NCBI GenBank assembly: GCA_023139025.1
Contig: JAGLOH010000075.1
Coordinates: 1 to 8,402, forward strand
Source: Candidatus Heimdallarchaeota archaeon
Lineage (GTDB): Archaea > Asgardarchaeota > Heimdallarchaeia > Heimdallarchaeales > Heimdallarchaeaceae
Length of the DNA: 8,402 nt
Direction: 5' to 3'
The position numbers were made by a program, and so were the translations under genes. The notes beneath the pieces were generated by a model. It ran no database searches, had not been told where the DNA came from, and was given only the letters and a program-made list of their open reading frames with translations. Of the stretch, positions 6,554-8,402 are shown piece after piece. Position 1 is the stretch's first letter; the number at the start of each line of letters is the position of its first letter.

Positions 6554-7551
6554 ACAACAGTAATTGTTTCGTCCTTTTTCGTTTTAAATAAAGGTAAAAT
6601 TAATCCAGAAATAGCTACTATAATTAATCCAATCCACTGGATTCCTGAAGGTTTCTCAGCGAGAAAAATCACTGCCAGTATTGTTATTTGAAACAACATA
6701 GTATTATTGATAATTGAGATTTCAACAGCTCTCAGTTTTTGCATAGCATGATTCCAAAGAGTAAAAGCTAAAGCAGTATTTACTATGCTTAACCAGAGGA
6801 TATATCCTACTGAGACAGGGGAGAGTCTAGGTATTCCTTCTATAATAAGACCAGAAATTAGTAAAATCACAGATCCTATAAACATGCTAACTGAAGTGAT
6901 AACAACTGAACTTACTTCTTTAGATTGGTTTATTGATCTTCCAATAATTGCTGAAAGCGCATTTGCTAAAACCCCTACTATGACAATTATAAGTCCTAAA
7001 ATTCTCAAATTAAGTGGAATTGAACCAGAAGAGGATATGAAAAGTTGCATATACCCTGAAACTATGTTAAATTGAGTACTGATTAATTCAGGACTTAAAA
7101 GAAAGTAAAGTAAAGCTCCTCCCAAAGCAACAATAACTAATAGAATTTGTACTACGTTTGACTTCTCCTTTAGTAGTGTGTTCGCAAAAAAGAGAACAAT
7201 AATAGGAGTAAAACTAAGTAAGAGACTTACAGTGATAGCAGGAAGATACTGTAAACCAAGAAATTGTGCACCTTGAGTTATAGAATAAAAAATAACCCCA
7301 TAAAATACTAGTTTTGACCACCATCTCACAGACAGATTCTTTATTTCATGCCTATATTTTGAAAAAGAAAATACATAGATAAGAAGGATAGCTGATGCAA
7401 CAAAATACCTCATCCCCGCAAAAATTAGTGGAGGAATCTCCTCAAGACCGAATTTTATTATTGGCCAAGATGATGACCATAGGATTGTAACAAAAAACGC
7501 TTGAAAGACAGTAAATCCCCTCTTATTTGTCAATCTAGATATTCGATGCAT
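6544..7551 (-). CDS. EamA-type drug/metabolite transporter (DMT superfamily), ten helices
   Basis: This is an inner-membrane permease of 335 residues with two EamA repeats, at about 14-150 and 180-322. Each repeat has roughly five hydrophobic helices, the standard ten-helix plan. Repeat 1 opens with WSSSWPIIKFGLEEIPPL (25-42) and continues with an AGMRY segment, the family's most conserved part. Repeat 2 contains NTALAFTLWNHAMQKL, then helix-end FLAEKPSGIQWIGL, the typical closing motif of EamA domains. A roughly 30-residue loop between the repeats (about 153-183) is somewhat long. Members export amino acids, metabolites or toxic compounds; the sequence does not reveal the substrate. The ATG has a GGTG SD (7561-7564), 9 bases upstream. 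A TATA-like TTAATTTAATAG (7589-7600) and a 20-bp palindrome lie upstream. The RHH regulator gene is upstream on the same strand, separated by a T-rich terminator, so this gene is probably transcribed independently. Confidence 0.9.
   Translation of the reverse strand: MHRISRLTNKRGFTVFQAFFVTILWSSSWPIIKFGLEEIPPLIFAGMRYFVASAILLIYVFSFSKYRHEIKNLSVRWWSKLVFYGVIFYSITQGAQFLGLQYLPAITVSLLLSFTPIIVLFFANTLLKEKSNVVQILLVIVALGGALLYFLLSPELISTQFNIVSGYMQLFISSSGSIPLNLRILGLIIVIVGVLANALSAIIGRSINQSKEVSSVVITSVSMFIGSVILLISGLIIEGIPRLSPVSVGYILWLSIVNTALAFTLWNHAMQKLRAVEISIINNTMLFQITILAVIFLAEKPSGIQWIGLIIVAISGLILPLFKTKKDETITVVQE
6569..6587 (+). terminator. Possible oligo-T terminator for the Bat-type regulator
   Basis: The plus strand has a T-rich segment with a five-T run and a four-T run just after the regulator's stop, inside the transporter's 3' coding region. 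No stable stem is seen. Archaeal RNA polymerase can stop at such runs alone, but this is weak evidence. Confidence 0.25.
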
Positions 7552-7588
7552 ACTTGTTCACACCTATCCACAAACAATTAAGAGATTA

Positions 7589-7600
7589 CTATTAAATTAA
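7589..7600 (-). promoter_or_regulatory. TATA-like promoter of the EamA transporter gene
   Basis: TTAATTTAATAG on the minus strand is centred about 44 bases before the ATG. It would start transcription near 7570 and leave a leader of about 19 bases that includes the GGTG SD at 7561-7564. Spacing and composition fit, but the match is only AT-rich. Confidence 0.45.
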
Positions 7601-7604
7601 TTTT

Positions 7605-7624
7605 TTCCCATCATATGACGGGAA
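7605..7624. promoter_or_regulatory. 20-bp near-perfect palindrome upstream of the transporter promoter (possible operator)
   Basis: TTCCCATCATATGACGGGAA has arms TTCCC and GGGAA around the self-complementary TCATATGA, with only one mismatched pair (A7610/C7619). It lies directly upstream of the transporter's TATA-like box, where an activator or repressor could bind. Followed on either strand it has no T-run, so it is unlikely to be a terminator. Confidence 0.45.
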
Positions 7625-7625
7625 T

Positions 7626-7696
7626 ACAAAAAGAAGGAAAAAAAGATAAGAAAAAAATAAAAACAAAGACCCCAGATCTAAAAGAAAAAATAGAGA
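7626..7696 (-). terminator. T-rich terminator region after the RHH regulator gene
   Basis: On the minus strand, the stretch after the RHH stop contains repeated runs of five to seven T residues separated by a few other bases (complement of the A-rich 7626-7690). This fits hairpin-independent archaeal termination and would separate the RHH gene from the transporter gene. Confidence 0.5.
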
Positions 7697-8125
7697 TTAA
7701 GGAATGTATTTGAGAGTTTCAAGAAAATCTATAACTCCAGGGGCACCTTTTTTGATTCCAAATACTCTAAAAGATTCGACAGTTTCCTTAACAAGATCTA
7801 CATCAATATCCCGTGCAAATCTACAAGCACCAATAGCAAAAATCTTCATTTTTGTTCCAGCTTGAAGATGCTTTTCAAGAGTAGGTCTAGTAATAATTGC
7901 AACACCAATTACGAAAAAAGAACCAGGTACGCGGGATGTTTCTTTTGTTACTGTTTCAAATGTAAAGGAATTCTTTTCAATCTCCTGTTTGATTGCTGTT
8001 CGGATGAACTCAGTTCGAGTGTTGTAAAAACCCTGATCTACAAGGTAATCAATCTTTCCAAAATCTACTGCAGGAAGGTTTATAGTTATCTTTTCATAGT
8101 TTTTTTCTGGTTTTTTGTCAGGCAT
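7697..8125 (-). CDS. Ribbon-helix-helix (CopG/NikR-like) regulator with an unrecognised C-terminal domain
   Basis: This is a probable DNA-binding repressor. Counting from ATG 8125-8123 (142 residues), the N-terminus holds a beta-strand KITINLP (12-18), then helix A around DFGKIDYLVDQG (21-32) and helix B around TRTEFIRTAIKQEI (36-49). This is a complete ribbon-helix-helix fold of the CopG/NikR-like type. The rest (about 50-142) is an alternating strand/helix domain with FFVIGVAIIT, PTLEKHLQAG, MKIFAIGACRF and LVKETVESFRVFG. I do not recognise it. It lacks the His/Cys pattern of NikR nickel sites, having a single Cys. ATG 8158 would add 11 residues. I prefer 8125 because GGTGAT sits 4 bases before it and because the TATA box at 8170-8177 predicts a transcript start near 8148, downstream of ATG 8158. 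Two palindromes at the promoter suggest autoregulation. Confidence 0.8.
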   Translation of the reverse strand: MPDKKPEKNYEKITINLPAVDFGKIDYLVDQGFYNTRTEFIRTAIKQEIEKNSFTFETVTKETSRVPGSFFVIGVAIITRPTLEKHLQAGTKMKIFAIGACRFARDIDVDLVKETVESFRVFGIKKGAPGVIDFLETLKYIP

Positions 8126-8129
8126 AAAT

Positions 8130-8135
8130 ATCACC
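8130..8135 (-). promoter_or_regulatory. Strong SD (GGTGAT) deciding the RHH regulator start
   Basis: GGTGAT on the minus strand lies 4 bases before ATG 8125-8123 and matches the archaeal SD core GGAGGTGAT. The upstream in-frame ATG codons (8158 and 8137) lack a comparable site. Confidence 0.65.
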
Positions 8136-8167
8136 ATAGGATGTCCTATACCATCCATACGGATGGT
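8136..8167. promoter_or_regulatory. Tandem palindromes at the RHH promoter (putative autoregulatory operator)
   Basis: Two perfect inverted repeats abut. One is ATAGGA-TG-TCCTAT (8136-8149) and the other is ACCATCC-ATAC-GGATGGT (8150-8167). GGATG occurs at 8139-8143 and 8161-8165, 22 bases apart, with its complement CATCC at 8152-8156. The pair fills the space between the TATA box (8170-8177) and the SD/start, covering the predicted transcription start. RHH proteins commonly bind such symmetrical sites and repress their own gene, so this is a likely operator by position and symmetry. Confidence 0.6.
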
Positions 8168-8169
8168 TA

Positions 8170-8177
8170 GTTATAAG
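8170..8177 (-). promoter_or_regulatory. TATA box of the RHH regulator gene
   Basis: CTTATAAC on the minus strand, preceded by A-rich sequence that could act as a BRE. It predicts a transcription start near 8148 and a leader of about 22 bases before ATG 8125. Confidence 0.55.
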
Positions 8178-8180
8178 TGT

Positions 8181-8382
8181 TTTGATGTTTGATTTAAGAA
8201 AAAGGGAGCAGATTTTTCAAAAACGAAGAGTGCAATATGGTTAATTTCTTTGTCATTTTACTACATTATGATTTTGTTTTTTATTAGAGATTATTTCTTC
8301 TTCAAATTAGTAATAATCTATTCGGTTCGAATATTACAGAAGATAAGCCTTTTATTGAAGCTTAACCTTCACATTATCACGA
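8181..8382. other. AT-rich non-coding region with operator-like inverted repeats
   Basis: I see no supported gene here; all frames are soon closed, and the longest ATG frame noticed (8238) is 16 codons. Two inverted repeats stand out: AGATTATT (8288-8295) with AATAATCT (8312-8319), 16 bases apart, and TATTCG-GTT-CGAATA (8319-8333). The second lies about 15 bases upstream of a TATA-like CCTTTTATTG (8348-8357). It may be the control region of a gene starting near 8383. Confidence 0.45.
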
Positions 8383-8402
8383 ATGCAAGAAGACATAGAG
8401 GC
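8383..8402 (+). CDS. Possible start of a rightward gene, cut by window edge
   Basis: An ATG at 8383 opens a frame (M-Q-E-D-I-E) that stays open to the window end. A TATA-like CCTTTTATTG (8348-8357) sits about 30 bases upstream, which would give a nearly leaderless transcript. There is no SD. Six codons are far too few to identify a product, and the frame could close just outside the window. Confidence 0.3.

Noticed and set aside
6785..7075. Plus-strand open frame of 96 codons inside the transporter gene
   Set aside because: It is antisense to EamA repeat 2, has no SD or promoter, and its sequence has no recognisable domain.
7862..8170. Plus-strand open frame of 102 codons opposite the RHH regulator
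   Set aside because: The opposite strand encodes a clear RHH fold with SD and promoter. The plus-strand product is rich in Cys, Ser and Tyr in the manner of an antisense translation.
8238..8288. Small 16-codon plus-strand frame starting with ATG
   Set aside because: It has no SD, no promoter and a hydrophobic AT-driven composition, so it is too short to support.
8325..8333. GGTTCGAAT resembling a tRNA T-loop/B box
   Set aside because: The five bases on either side (TTCGG and ATTAC) cannot form a T-stem, and no acceptor or anticodon arm can be built around it. It is better explained as part of the TATTCG-GTT-CGAATA palindrome.
1..8402. CRISPR arrays, insertion sequences, rRNA/tRNA genes, defence or toxin-antitoxin modules
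   Set aside because: No regularly spaced repeats, transposase motifs, tRNA-like folds or toxin partner for the RHH protein were found. The genes flanking the RHH gene do not look like toxins.

Overview
The window reads as AT-rich archaeal DNA, most probably from an uncultivated archaeon. An Asgard-type lineage is my best guess but is not proven. Several signs point to archaea: a BRE/TATA promoter (purines then TTTATATC at 4883-4897), oligo-T terminators, Shine-Dalgarno (SD) sites of the GAGG/GGTGAT type, a Bat-type HTH regulator, a ribbon-helix-helix (RHH) regulator, a secreted protein with a C-terminal membrane anchor, and a eukaryote-like GT22 mannosyltransferase. No rRNA, tRNA, CRISPR array or transposase is visible.

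Layout. (1) Bases 1-1853, plus strand: the end of etfB and a complete etfA with an N-terminal two-cluster ferredoxin domain. This is an electron-transfer flavoprotein of the kind found in electron-bifurcating systems. The operon ends in a hairpin/T-run terminator that overlaps the tail of the convergent next gene. (2) Bases 1879-4775, minus strand: a polytopic GT22-family glycosyltransferase followed by a PAPS-type sulfotransferase, probably co-transcribed. Together they suggest assembly and sulfation of a surface glycan or glycolipid. (3) Bases 4958-5866, plus strand, divergent from (2): a secreted protein with four N-glycosylation sequons, a C-terminal transmembrane anchor and a basic tail. 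Its stop codon lies in the loop of a perfect hairpin. (4) Bases 5915-6553, plus strand: a Bat-type (HTH_10) regulator, probably on a leaderless GTG-start transcript. (5) Bases 6544-7551, minus strand: an EamA-type ten-helix transporter whose 3' end overlaps the regulator gene. (6) Bases 7697-8125, minus strand: an RHH regulator with an unrecognised C-terminal domain. Two adjacent perfect palindromes lie exactly between its TATA box and start codon and look like an autoregulatory operator. (7) Bases 8181-8402: a non-coding stretch with another promoter-proximal palindrome and possibly the first codons of a rightward gene cut by the window edge.

How the parts relate. The ETF pair belongs to flavin-based electron transfer (acyl-CoA or similar dehydrogenases) and is functionally separate from the rest. 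The glycosyltransferase, sulfotransferase and glycosylation-ready surface protein form a plausible cell-envelope neighbourhood. The RHH regulator may control itself and possibly the transporter, which has its own 20-bp palindrome upstream of the promoter. I see no single obviously new system. The most unusual signals are the GT22-sulfotransferase pairing and the RHH regulator with its tandem palindromic operator.
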